Positions 1-7,896 of a stretch of DNA of 64,000 nucleotides are shown piece by piece (position 1 is the first letter of the stretch; every line of letters starts with the position of its first letter). The notes under the pieces were generated by a model that did not search any database, was not told the origin of the DNA, and was given only the letters and a program-made list of their open reading frames with translations. This DNA comes from JAEMQF01 sp963850525 (lineage in GTDB: Bacteria; Pseudomonadota; Gammaproteobacteria; Burkholderiales; Burkholderiaceae_C). The DNA lies in the NCBI GenBank assembly GCA_963850525.1, contig CAWKLQ010000008.1:1736001-1800000 (forward strand), given 5' to 3'. A program made the translations under genes and the position numbers.

Positions 1-781
1 GCGTCAGGATGTGATCGAGCAAGGCGTTCTTGTGGTTGTGGTTGTCGGCCCAGTGCAGGCGCTGCTCGATGTTGACGTGCGCCGTCGTGTGCGACGCCAC
101 CGCGATGCGCTTCGGGTCGCGCAGCAAGTGCCGCGCCAGATTGCCGACGTTGCCGGCGAACGTGGCGCTGTACATCATCGTCTGGCGCGTCGTCGGCAGG
201 GCCGCGGCGATGGTATTGATGTCGTCGATGAAACCCAGGTCGAGCATGCGATCGGCTTCGTCGAGCACGAGCAGCTCGACGCTCGCCAGATCGCAACGCC
301 CGCTTTGCAGGTGATCGAGCAGGCGGCCCGGCGTAGCGATGATGATGTCGGGCCCGGCGCGCAGCGCCGAGAGCTGCGCCGGATAAGGCACGCCGCCGAC
401 GACGGTGGCCACGCGCAGGTTCTTCACCATGCGGCCGTACGTGTCAGCCGCTTTGGAGACCTGCAGCGCGAGTTCGCGCGTCGGCACGAGCACGAGGATG
501 CGCGCGGCACGCCGTGGCGTGTCGCGGCGTGACGGCTGCACCGGCGCGCCTTCGGCCGTGCGTTGTGCGTGGAACTCGGAGCGCGCCTTGAGAACACGCT
601 GCAAGGCCGGCAAGATGAACGACGCCGTCTTGCCACTGCCCGTGGCAGACGACACCATCAGGTCCGCGCCGGCCAGTGCGGGCGGGATCGCCGCGATCTG
701 GACTTCGGTGGCGGTGGCATAACCGGCGTGCGCAACCGCTTGCATGAGGGCGCTTTCCAGGCCCAGTTGTTCGAAACTCAT
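1..781 (-). CDS. DEAD-box ATP-dependent RNA helicase (partial, C-terminus outside window)
   Basis: Unwinds RNA duplexes using ATP in the cytoplasm, probably in rRNA assembly or mRNA decay. The first 260 residues are present, reading leftward from ATG at 781 and running off the window with no stop. Visible helicase motifs in order are the Q-motif region near the start, motif I SSATGSGKT, PTRELALQ, a GG motif, TPGRLLDH, motif II LDEADRMLD (about position 260) and motif III YSATFA (about 170). The protein begins MSFEQLGLESAL, which resembles RhlE-type helicases of Burkholderiales; RhlE, DbpA and SrmB subfamilies cannot be told apart without the C-terminal tail. A stem-loop lies just upstream in the presumed 5' leader. 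The gene is separate from the leftward orn unit, which has its own terminator. Confidence 0.93.
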   Translation of the reverse strand, partial: MSFEQLGLESALMQAVAHAGYATATEVQIAAIPPALAGADLMVSSATGSGKTASFILPALQRVLKARSEFHAQRTAEGAPVQPSRRDTPRRAARILVLVPTRELALQVSKAADTYGRMVKNLRVATVVGGVPYPAQLSALRAGPDIIIATPGRLLDHLQSGRCDLASVELLVLDEADRMLDLGFIDDINTIAAALPTTRQTMMYSATFAGNVGNLARHLLRDPKRIAVASHTTAHVNIEQRLHWADNHNHKNALLDHILT

Positions 782-800
782 TTTGATTTTCCAAGGGAAC

Positions 801-837
801 GCCCGTGCTTCGCCGGCAAATCGCCGGACGCACGGGC
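801..837 (-). promoter_or_regulatory. Stem-loop in the presumed 5' leader of the helicase gene
   Basis: Two nested complementary stretches are visible: GCCCGTGC at 801-808 pairs with GCACGGGC at 830-837, and CCGGC at 813-817 pairs with GCCGG at 823-827. On the minus strand the helix ends about 20 nt before the helicase start codon, so it would sit in the mRNA leader. It has no following T-run and is not a good intrinsic terminator. A role in cold-responsive or autogenous control of the helicase is inference only. Confidence 0.45.
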
Positions 838-1017
838 AAGCCACCCGGTTCAGGGATGACTGGTGAATCGCCAGGGACAGCTCGCGCAGCAGGGCTTTGA
901 CCCAGATGGACGGAAGCGTCGATGCGACGGCATCACGCCAACCAGTCCCACTGTGGAAATCGATACGGCCGCGCGGCGGGGCCGCGGGAAGATTCGAAAA
1001 AGGGTCGGTGCGATGAA

Positions 1018-1041
1018 CGAAAAGCCGCACTGACGTGCGGC
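1018..1041 (-). terminator. Intrinsic terminator after orn
   Basis: Seven-base perfect arms GCCGCAC (1024-1030) and GTGCGGC (1035-1041) with a 4-nt loop. Read leftward they are followed by TTTTC, giving a short rho-independent terminator 13 bp after the orn stop codon. Confidence 0.7.
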
Positions 1042-1053
1042 CGAGGCGAGATT

Positions 1054-1629
1054 CTAACTTAGTAGTGATCCTAGGTTCAGGAAATGCTCGCGATAGTACG
1101 CAAGCTCGTCGATCGACTCGTGAATGTCGGCCAGCGCCGTATGCGCTTGCGCCTTCTTGAAGCCCGCCAGGATCTCGGGTTTCCAGCGCCGCGCGAGTTC
1201 CTTGAGCGTGCTCACGTCGAGGTTGCGGTAGTGGAAGAAGGCCTCGAGCGCCGGCATGGTTCGCGCCAGGAAACGCCGGTCCTGGCAGATGCTGTTGCCG
1301 CACATCGGCGACGCGTTTTTCGGCACGTAGCGACGCAGGAACTCGATGACCTGACTCTCCGCCTGCAACTCGTCGATGGTCGACGCCTTGACCTTGTCGA
1401 TCAAGCCGCTGCGCCCGTGCGTGCTCTTGTTCCACGCGTCCATCGCGTCGAGCACGGCGTCGCTTTGATGCACCGCGAACACCGGACCTTCGATGCGCTG
1501 CGTCATCTGCGGATCGGTGACAACGACGGCGATTTCGATGATGCGGTCGCTGTCGGGCAGCAGGCCGGTCATCTCGAGGTCGATCCAGACGAGGTTCTGG
1601 TCGCTGGGGGCCAAGGGGGTTGGGTTCAT
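1054..1629 (-). CDS. orn: Oligoribonuclease
   Basis: 3'-to-5' exoribonuclease that degrades 2-5 nt RNAs (nanoRNA, pGpG) to mononucleotides in the cytoplasm. 191 residues, close to the usual length. It is a DEDDh exonuclease: the first acidic pair is in WIDLEMTGL (D17, E19), and the conserved block HTALADIHESI near the C-terminus supplies the last His and Asp. The ATG at 1629 is chosen because GGAGGA lies 5-10 nt upstream; the frame stays open further upstream, but that region contains the 14-bp tandem repeats. Transcribed divergently from the M48 protease gene and followed by an intrinsic terminator. Confidence 0.96.
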   Translation of the reverse strand: MNPTPLAPSDQNLVWIDLEMTGLLPDSDRIIEIAVVVTDPQMTQRIEGPVFAVHQSDAVLDAMDAWNKSTHGRSGLIDKVKASTIDELQAESQVIEFLRRYVPKNASPMCGNSICQDRRFLARTMPALEAFFHYRNLDVSTLKELARRWKPEILAGFKKAQAHTALADIHESIDELAYYREHFLNLGSLLS

Positions 1630-1673
1630 CGAGTTCCTCCAGCACGGATTCTCGCAGGCATGCCCATGCGCAT

Positions 1674-1715
1674 GCGTTTGCCCGCATGTGTTTGCCCGTA
1701 TGTGTTTGCCCGCAA
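1674..1715. repeat. Three 14-bp tandem repeats between orn and the M48 protease gene
   Basis: Three consecutive units of the form GYGTTTGCCCGYAT (1674-1687, 1688-1701, 1702-1715); the last unit differs at its final base. They fill the divergent intergenic region (1630-1738), upstream of both start codons. They could be regulator sites or simple slippage repeats; the sequence does not decide. Confidence 0.75.
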
Positions 1716-1738
1716 ACCGAAGACCTACACTTGGCGCC

Positions 1739-3010
1739 ATGCAAGCTTCTGCGTTGACATTGGCGTTCACTGCCGCCCTGGTCGCCTCGCTGCTCGTGCG
1801 CCTGTATCTCGCGACACGGCAGATGCGCTACGTCGCCACGCACCGCGGCGCGGTGCCGCAGCCTTTCGTCGCCAAGGTCTCGCTCGATGCGCACCAGAAG
1901 GCCGCCGACTACACGCTCGCCAAAGGCCGTTTGTCCTTGCTCGAAATCGCCCTGGCTGGCGCCTTGTTGCTCGGCTGGACCCTGCTCGGCGGCCTGGACA
2001 CGCTGAACGCAGCACTGCTGCGCAGCGTGCAGCCGCAGTGGGGCAACATGGCGTATCAGCTCGCCTTGATTGCGGCGTTTGGGTTGATCGGTGGCGTGAT
2101 CGAGCTGCCGCTGGACCTGTACCGCACGTTTCGCGTCGAGCAATCGTTCGGCTTCAACCGCATGACGTGGCGGCTGTACGCGCTGGACCTGGCCAAGGGC
2201 GTCCTGCTCGGCGCGCTGATTGGCTTGCCCATCGCCGCGGTCATTCTGTGGTTGATGGGCGCCGCGGGCAGTTCGTGGTGGCTCTGGGCGTGGGGCGTGT
2301 GGGTCGGCTTCAACCTGCTCCTGCTCGTGCTCTACCCCAGCGTAATTGCGCCGCTGTTCAACAAGTTCGTTCCGCTCGCCGACGAGGCCCTGAAAGCGCG
2401 CGTGCAGGCCTTGATGGCGAAGTGCGGCTTCGCCGCGAAAGGCCTGTTCGTCATGGACGGGAGTCGGCGCTCGGCGCACGCGAACGCCTATTTCACGGGT
2501 TTCGGCGCAGCCAAGCGCGTCGTCTTCTTCGACACGCTGCTGAGCAAGCTGACGCCGGGCGAAGTCGAAGCCGTGCTGGCACACGAACTGGGTCACTTCA
2601 AACACCGGCATGTGATCCAGCGCATGCTCGCGCTGTTCGGCTTCAGTGCTGCCGGTTTCGCGCTGCTGGGCTTGCTGTCGAACCAGACCTGGTTCTACAC
2701 GGCGCTAGGAGTGCAACCGTCGATGAGCGCTGCCAACGACGCGCTCGCGCTGCTGCTGTTCATGCTCGTCGTGCCGGTGTTCGTTTTCTTCGTCTCGCCG
2801 CTGATGGCGAGCCTGTCGCGGCGCCACGAGTTTCAGGCCGACGCCTACGCCTGCCGGCAGGCGAGCGGCGCCGACCTGGCGCAGGCGCTGCTCAAGCTGC
2901 ACGAAGACAACGCCGCGACGCTGACCCCCGACCCGCTTTACGTTCGCTTCTTCTATTCGCATCCGCCGGCGGCGCAACGCATCGCCGCGTTGGCCGCGGG
3001 CCCGCATTGA
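1739..3010 (+). CDS. Ste24/CAAX-type M48 family membrane metallopeptidase
   Basis: Integral membrane zinc protease of family M48, subgroup Ste24. 423 residues. The HExxH zinc motif is in LAHELGHFKH (H282, E283, H286), and a downstream RHEFQADAYA block supplies the third zinc ligand. Several hydrophobic segments flank it: an N-terminal one from residue 3, one near 62-80, paired segments around 100-200 and two after the catalytic motif. Bacterial Ste24 homologues have no known prenylated substrate; quality control of membrane proteins is a reasonable inference. ATG at 1739 is chosen because it begins at the first membrane segment (MQASALTLAF). Its stop overlaps the TTG start of rsgA, so the two are probably cotranscribed. 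Confidence 0.9.
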   Translation: MQASALTLAFTAALVASLLVRLYLATRQMRYVATHRGAVPQPFVAKVSLDAHQKAADYTLAKGRLSLLEIALAGALLLGWTLLGGLDTLNAALLRSVQPQWGNMAYQLALIAAFGLIGGVIELPLDLYRTFRVEQSFGFNRMTWRLYALDLAKGVLLGALIGLPIAAVILWLMGAAGSSWWLWAWGVWVGFNLLLLVLYPSVIAPLFNKFVPLADEALKARVQALMAKCGFAAKGLFVMDGSRRSAHANAYFTGFGAAKRVVFFDTLLSKLTPGEVEAVLAHELGHFKHRHVIQRMLALFGFSAAGFALLGLLSNQTWFYTALGVQPSMSAANDALALLLFMLVVPVFVFFVSPLMASLSRRHEFQADAYACRQASGADLAQALLKLHEDNAATLTPDPLYVRFFYSHPPAAQRIAALAAGPH

Positions 3011-3906
3011 GCAACCCGGCGCAAATTCAGGTCGGCCGGGTGGTTGCGGCGCATGGCCGCCATTGCGTTGTCGAAGATCCGTTGGGTCAGCGCCTCATCT
3101 GCCACACGCGCGGCAAGAAGAGCGACGTTGTCGTCGGCGACCGGGTGCGCTGGCAGGCGAGCGGCGACAGTGGCGTGATCGAGGGCGTCGAGCCGCGGCG
3201 CAACGTACTGACGCGCCAGGACGAGTGGAAAACCAAGACCTTCGCCGCGAACATCGACCAGTTGCTGGTGATCGTCGCCGCCGAGCCGGTATTCAGCGAA
3301 TCGCAGCTGGCCCGCGCCTTGATCGCTGCGCAAGACGCGGCCATTCCCGTGCGCATCCTGCTCAACAAGGCGGATCTGGCGAGTGTGGCCGCAGCGCGCA
3401 CGCGCCTCGCGCCTTACGTGGCGATGGGCATCGACGTCCATGAAGTTGCCCTCAAGGCGCGCCCGGAGGAGGCGCGCGGATTGCTCGCGCCGCTGCTCGC
3501 CGACATGGCGAGTCTCGCGATCGGGCCGAGCGGCGCCGGGAAAAGTACCTTGATCAACCTGCTCGCGCCGCACGCGAAGGCGCTGATCGGCGAGCTGTCG
3601 TCAGCGCTGAACGCCGGGCGTCACACGACGACGGCAACGCATTGGTACTGGCTCAGCGAGGAACGCCGCAGCGCGCTCATCGATTCGCCGGGGTTTCAGG
3701 AATTCGGCATGCGCCTCATCGACGCACAGCAGCTCGCCGCGTTGATGCCGGACCTGCGCAACCACGTGGGCGACTGCAAGTTCTACAACTGCACGCACCT
3801 GCACGAACCCGGCTGCGCGGTGCGCGAGGCCGTGCAGCGCGGCGAGATCCACGAATCGCGCTACCGCATTTACGGCGAAATCCTCGAGGAGCTGGTGCGC
3901 CGGTGA
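3007..3906 (+). CDS. rsgA: Small-ribosomal-subunit biogenesis GTPase RsgA
   Basis: Circularly permuted GTPase that checks late 30S subunit assembly and releases RbfA. 299 residues. N-terminal OB-fold (about 1-75), then G4 NKAD, G1 GPSGAGKST (residues 173-181), G3 DSPGF, and a C-terminal zinc module with C-x7-C-x-H-x5-C spacing (CKFYNC.HLHEPGC). The start is a TTG whose bases overlap the upstream TGA (TTGA), which suggests translational coupling; a GTG a few codons downstream is a weaker alternative because it would cut the OB fold. It converges with the CobD-like gene 20 bp away. Confidence 0.94.
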   Translation: MSNPAQIQVGRVVAAHGRHCVVEDPLGQRLICHTRGKKSDVVVGDRVRWQASGDSGVIEGVEPRRNVLTRQDEWKTKTFAANIDQLLVIVAAEPVFSESQLARALIAAQDAAIPVRILLNKADLASVAAARTRLAPYVAMGIDVHEVALKARPEEARGLLAPLLADMASLAIGPSGAGKSTLINLLAPHAKALIGELSSALNAGRHTTTATHWYWLSEERRSALIDSPGFQEFGMRLIDAQQLAALMPDLRNHVGDCKFYNCTHLHEPGCAVREAVQRGEIHESRYRIYGEILEELVRR

Positions 3907-3926
3907 ATGGGCGCGGCCGGCCGAAT

Positions 3927-4916
3927 TCAGCCGATCCACTTGGCGAGCGTCAGCAGCGCGAGCAGCAGCATCCACAGCACGACCGAGCGCCACACCAGGC
4001 CTACCAGACTGCGCAAATGCCCGAGTTGCGGCGCAGCCCCCGCCGTCGATCCGGCGGCCGCATGCGACTGGAATTCGGCGTCGCCCTCCGCCGAAAGCGT
4101 GGCGCCCAGGTCCGGACCGGGGGGCTGTGCGCCGCCCAGCCGCACGCCCACCGCCCCGGCAGCCGCGGCGAGGATCACGCCCTCATTGCTCGCCCCCCAC
4201 AGCGCCGCGTGATGGCGCATGCCGTTCACCGCCTCCTCAAAATTGCCGACGATCGCAAAGCCGCCGGCGGTGAGGCGCGCCGGCACGTGATCGATGACGC
4301 TGAAGCCCCGCGCTGAGAGTTTCATCAGGCGATCTTCCTCCGCCAGGCCGACCTTGCTGAAGCGCGCCGCCCAATGGCGACTCGCGAACTCGGCAAGCCG
4401 GTAGAGCACCGCGCCCGCGGGCCCGAAGCCCAGCGCCGACAGCAGCACGAACCAGAAAAACACGCCGAACACGTGGCGGTGCGCCGCGAGCAAGGCGTGC
4501 TCCATCGTGTGGCGCAGCAGCTCGTCGCGCGGCAAGTCGCTCGCGTCCAGCGCGCGCCATTCGTGCAACAGGCGGCGCGCGCGCAGTTCATCGCCGCGCT
4601 CCAGCGACTCTTGAATGTCGGTGAAGAAGTGGCTGAACTGGCGAAAGCCGAGCGTCAGGTAGAGCACCAGCACATCCCACGCGATTGCGAAGGCGATGCC
4701 GAATTCGCCGAGCAGCACATGCACGCCCCAGGCGAGCAGCGCCGGCGCCGGCACCGTCACGACCCAGACCACCGCCGCATGGCGCGCGTGGCCGGCGTTG
4801 AAGTTGTGGCCGGCCCAGCGCATCCACGCGGCCATCGCCCCGTGCACGGCGTTGCCCGAGGGCAGCGGCTTGAGCTGTTCGATCAGCAGTGCGAGGGCGA
4901 CGGCGAGAAAGCTCAT
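3927..4916 (-). CDS. CobD/CbiB-family integral membrane protein
   Basis: 329 residues with an N-terminal membrane segment, two central segments (about 45-90), a pair near 150-175 and a C-terminal anchor. The pattern LIEQLKPL near the start, YLTLGFRQFSHFF and the GGFAIVGNFEEAV block place it in the CobD/CbiB family, whose classical members attach aminopropanol (phosphate) to cobyric acid in cobalamin synthesis. No other cobalamin gene is in the window; instead it follows the CoA pyrophosphatase gene. It also resembles the AmpE branch of this superfamily, so the substrate is unproven. Confidence 0.8.
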   Translation of the reverse strand: MSFLAVALALLIEQLKPLPSGNAVHGAMAAWMRWAGHNFNAGHARHAAVVWVVTVPAPALLAWGVHVLLGEFGIAFAIAWDVLVLYLTLGFRQFSHFFTDIQESLERGDELRARRLLHEWRALDASDLPRDELLRHTMEHALLAAHRHVFGVFFWFVLLSALGFGPAGAVLYRLAEFASRHWAARFSKVGLAEEDRLMKLSARGFSVIDHVPARLTAGGFAIVGNFEEAVNGMRHHAALWGASNEGVILAAAAGAVGVRLGGAQPPGPDLGATLSAEGDAEFQSHAAAGSTAGAAPQLGHLRSLVGLVWRSVVLWMLLLALLTLAKWIG

Positions 4917-4958
4917 GTCGCCGGATGATAGCCAGCCCTCCGGCGCGCGCCGCGCGTG

Positions 4959-5615
4959 TCAGGCGCTGAAGAACCGATAGAGGTTGCGCAGCATCGACGC
5001 CGTCGCGCCCCAGATGAAATAGCGCTTGGGCTGGCCCAGGGCGTCGCACCCGTCCCACGGCATCGACAAGTATTCGCGCCGCGCCCCGGCCAATTCAACG
5101 ACGTGGCGCCGGTGGTTTCCCGGGTCCATCAGGTGCGGCAACGGCACTTCGAAAATTTCAGCCACTTCGTTCGGATCGGGCTGCAGAGCGAAGCCCGGGC
5201 GCACGAGCGCGACGACCGGCGTCACGACGAAGCCGGTGCTGGTCGTGTACAGCGGAAGGCAGCCGAGCACGTCGACATGCTGCGACGTGAGGCCGATTTC
5301 TTCGTGCGCCTCGCGCAGCGCCGTCGCCGTCGCGTCGGCGTCTTCAGGCTCGACGCGGCCGCCCGGAAAGCTGATTTGCCCGGCGTGGTCGCTCAGGTGA
5401 TCGGTGCGCTGCGTCAACAGCACCGTCAGCGTGTCGCGCAGCACGAGCGGGATCAGCACTGACGCCGCGGTCGGGCCCCGATTGACAAATCGCTTCTCGA
5501 GCACCGTCTCAGGCACCCAGACCGGCGGCGCGCTAAAACGCCTGCGCACCGCCACGGCCGACAACTGTGCGGCGTCGACCGCCGGCAGGTGGCGGTCGAT
5601 GCCGACGACCGGCAT
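4959..5615 (-). CDS. CoA pyrophosphatase, Nudix family (NudL-like)
   Basis: Predicted to cleave coenzyme A or its oxidised forms to 4'-phosphopantetheine and 3',5'-ADP. 218 residues. The CoA-specific signature LLTQR..HL..H.GQISFPGG precedes the Nudix box, which runs from G85 to about L109 and includes REAHEEIG. The start is 17 bp after the rplS stop, so it is probably the last or near-last gene of the rpsP operon transcript. A CobD/CbiB-like gene follows after 42 bp. Confidence 0.9.
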   Translation of the reverse strand: MPVVGIDRHLPAVDAAQLSAVAVRRRFSAPPVWVPETVLEKRFVNRGPTAASVLIPLVLRDTLTVLLTQRTDHLSDHAGQISFPGGRVEPEDADATATALREAHEEIGLTSQHVDVLGCLPLYTTSTGFVVTPVVALVRPGFALQPDPNEVAEIFEVPLPHLMDPGNHRRHVVELAGARREYLSMPWDGCDALGQPKRYFIWGATASMLRNLYRFFSA

Positions 5616-5632
5616 CGCTTCCGGGTCGAATT

Positions 5633-5986
5633 TCAGGCGAGCTTTTCCTTGATGCGCGCCGACTTGCCGGAACGCGAGCGCAGGTAGTACAGCTTGGCGC
5701 GACGCACGTCGCCACGGCGCTTCACTTCGATCGACGCAATCGACGGGCTGTACAGCTGGAACGTGCGCTCCACGCCTTCGCCGCTCGAGATCTTGCGCAC
5801 GATGAAGCTTGAATTCAGGCTGCGATTGCGCTTGGCGATGACGACGCCTTCAAACGCCTGCAAGCGCTTGCGCGTGCCTTCGACGACGTTGACGCTGACA
5901 ATCACCGTGTCCCCGGGCGCAAAGGGGGGAATCGTTTTGGCGAGGCGCGCAATTTCTTCGTGCTCGAGGGTTTGGATCAGATCCAT
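5633..5986 (-). CDS. rplS: 50S ribosomal protein L19
   Basis: Large-subunit protein at the 30S-50S interface. 117 residues, normal length, with the family core PGDTVIVSVNVVEGTRKRLQ and the conserved C-terminal KLYYLRSRSGKSARIKEKL. The ATG at 5986 has GGAGAA seven bases upstream; an in-frame start eight codons earlier lacks homology to L19. It follows trmD after a 141-bp gap that holds no gene. Confidence 0.98.
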   Translation of the reverse strand: MDLIQTLEHEEIARLAKTIPPFAPGDTVIVSVNVVEGTRKRLQAFEGVVIAKRNRSLNSSFIVRKISSGEGVERTFQLYSPSIASIEVKRRGDVRRAKLYYLRSRSGKSARIKEKLA

Positions 5987-6127
5987 GGGGTTCTCCGGGC
6001 GATCGTGCAAAGGCTTTGTTGGGTGGCTGCGCCCCGGATGGGCCGCGAAGCCATAGTTGCCCGCAGAGGATCGAAAAGCCCGCGATTATAGCCAGGGGTT
6101 GGGCCAGGTCGCCGCGCCTGGGCGCGC

Positions 6128-6871
6128 TCAGAGCGTCGCCAGGTAGGTCTCGTCGGCGGCATTCAATTGACCCGCGGCGCGCGCCGCGGCGATCAGCTCC
6201 GGGCGCCGGCGCAGCGTCAGCTCCAGAGAGCGCTCGCGCCGCCAGCGCGCAATCTGCGCGTGGTGGCCCGACAGCAGCACCGGCGGAACGCTGTCGCCAG
6301 GGCGCGCGGCCAAGACCTCGGGCCGGCTGTAGTGCGGGCAATCAAGCAGGCCCTGCGAAAAGCTGTCTTGCTGGTGCGACTGGCTGTCGCCGAGCACGCC
6401 GTCCTGCAGGCGCGCCACCGCGTCGAGCAGGGCCAACGCGGGCAATTCGCCGCCCGACAGAACAAAGTCGCCCAGGCTCAGTTCAAGGTCGACATGCCGG
6501 TCGAGAAAACGCTGGTCAATTCCCTCATAGCGCCCGCACAACAGAATCGCGCCGGAACCTGCCGCGACTTCCTGCACCACGGCTTGATCGATGCGCCGCC
6601 CGGTTGGGCTGAAGTGCACGAGCGGCGCCGTGTCGCCGCGCGAAGCGCGAACCGCGGCCAGCGCACGTTCGAGCGGCTCGACGAGCAACACCATGCCGGG
6701 GCCGCCGCCAAACGGTCTATCGTCGACGCGGTGGTGCGGCTCGTCGGCGTGGTCGCGCAACTGCCAGAGCTTGACTTGCACCTGACCTGACTCGAACGCG
6801 CGCCGTGTCACGCCCTCGCTCAGGTGCGGCCCGAACAGGTTGGGGAACAATGTGATGACGTCAAAGCGCAC
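6128..6871 (-). CDS. trmD: tRNA (guanine37-N1)-methyltransferase
   Basis: SPOUT-class knotted methyltransferase that methylates G37 next to the anticodon with SAM, preventing +1 frameshifts. 247 residues. Conserved features include MRFDVITLFP at the N-terminus, the D-D-x-P-[FY]-G-G-G-P-G-M block (DDRPFGGGPGM) and the knot segments LLCGRYEGIDQR and SLGDFVLSGGELPAL. It begins nine bases after rimM. Confidence 0.98.
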   Translation of the reverse strand: MRFDVITLFPNLFGPHLSEGVTRRAFESGQVQVKLWQLRDHADEPHHRVDDRPFGGGPGMVLLVEPLERALAAVRASRGDTAPLVHFSPTGRRIDQAVVQEVAAGSGAILLCGRYEGIDQRFLDRHVDLELSLGDFVLSGGELPALALLDAVARLQDGVLGDSQSHQQDSFSQGLLDCPHYSRPEVLAARPGDSVPPVLLSGHHAQIARWRRERSLELTLRRRPELIAAARAAGQLNAADETYLATL

Positions 6872-6880
6872 AGGTGCAGC

Positions 6881-7477
6881 TCAGTAGTCGAGGTCCCAAT
6901 CCACCAGGATGCGCTTGTGCGCGAGGCTCACGTCGTCGATATAGGCCGAGACGAAGGGAATCAGCCGCTCCACGGGAGCCGGCTCGGCGCCGGCGGCCTC
7001 GGCGACGACGCGAAGCACGCTCTGCGGGCCGGTTTCGATCAATCCGATCACGGTGCCGAGCGCCTCGCCCTTGCGATTGATCACTTGCAGGCCTATCAGA
7101 TCGACCCAATAGAACTCGTCCGCACTCTGCGTAGGAAAGCTTGCACGGGCGATGAAAACGCGCGCACCGCGCAAAGCCAGTGCGTCGCCGCGCGACTCCA
7201 CATCTTGGGCTTGCGCCACGACGCTGCTGCCGTGCTCCTTGACGCCCGTGATTCGCAGCAGCTCAGGCCAGGCCGCAGTTCGAAGGAGCGGCGCGCCCAC
7301 CCCCGTGGGCAGGGGCGACTTGAGGAACCAGCGGCGCGACGAAAAGATCGCCTGCGGGTCGGTGGCGAATGGCACGACTTTGAACCAGCCCTTCACGCCC
7401 CAAGCGTCGCCGATGCGTGCGACTTCGACGGCGTCGGCCGGGAAAGCAGGTTCGCTCGGCGAGCCGACGCCGCTCAT
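6881..7477 (-). CDS. rimM: Ribosome maturation factor RimM
   Basis: Binds S19 in pre-30S particles and promotes 16S 3'-domain maturation. 198 residues, slightly longer than the Escherichia coli protein because of an N-terminal tail. Visible elements are the RimM N domain (VARIGDAWGVKGWFKV), the central EFYWVDLIGLQV linker and the C-terminal PRC-barrel ending LVDWDLDY. It lies between rpsP (35 bp upstream) and trmD. Confidence 0.96.
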   Translation of the reverse strand: MSGVGSPSEPAFPADAVEVARIGDAWGVKGWFKVVPFATDPQAIFSSRRWFLKSPLPTGVGAPLLRTAAWPELLRITGVKEHGSSVVAQAQDVESRGDALALRGARVFIARASFPTQSADEFYWVDLIGLQVINRKGEALGTVIGLIETGPQSVLRVVAEAAGAEPAPVERLIPFVSAYIDDVSLAHKRILVDWDLDY

Positions 7478-7512
7478 GGTCGAACCAGGAGCGTCGCCGC
7501 CCAGCTCTGAAC

Positions 7513-7761
7513 TCAGGCGGCGGCCTTGGCCTGGGTCAGCAGGCGCTCAACCGTCGGGGACACGCGGGCGCCATTGCCCGTCCAGTGAGCGACGCGGTCA
7601 AACGCGACGCGCAGCGGCTGCTCGCCCCCTGCAGCGACCGGGTTGTAAAACCCGACGCGCTCGATGAAGCGGCCGTCGCGTCGGGTGCGCGAATCGGCCA
7701 CGACGATGTTGAAGAACGGGCGCTTCTTGGCGCCGCCACGGGAAAGACGGATCACGACCAT
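7513..7761 (-). CDS. rpsP: 30S ribosomal protein S16
   Basis: 82-residue small-subunit assembly protein, first gene of rpsP-rimM-trmD-rplS. It starts MVVIRLSRGGAKKRPFFNIVV, the family hallmark, and continues RRDGRFIERVGFYNP. The ATG at 7761 is fixed by this N-terminus, although the frame is open for a long way upstream. Confidence 0.98.
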   Translation of the reverse strand: MVVIRLSRGGAKKRPFFNIVVADSRTRRDGRFIERVGFYNPVAAGGEQPLRVAFDRVAHWTGNGARVSPTVERLLTQAKAAA

Positions 7762-7868
7762 ACAGATTCCTAAGCTTGAAAGTGCCACCGCGGCGTCGCC
7801 TGCGGCGCAGAACCGGCCGGCGCGCCTTGGCGCCGGTGGCCACGGCGATGCCGGCGGAAAAACCGTGC

Positions 7869-7874
7869 ATTGTA
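7869..7874 (-). promoter_or_regulatory. Possible -10 element for the rpsP operon
   Basis: TACAAT on the minus strand about 108 bp before rpsP, in the divergent gap (7762-7896) shared with the GNAT gene. No well-spaced -35 element is seen (a TTGACC lies only 6 bp upstream of it), so the assignment is weak. It would leave a leader of about 100 nt in which an S16 or other autoregulatory structure could fold. Confidence 0.3.
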
Positions 7875-7896
7875 GACTCAGGTCAACCCGCACCCG

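Noticed and set aside
7869..7896. TTGACC near the TACAAT as a full rpsP promoter
   Set aside because: The two hexamers are only 6 bp apart, incompatible with sigma70 spacing; only the -10 is kept as a weak candidate.
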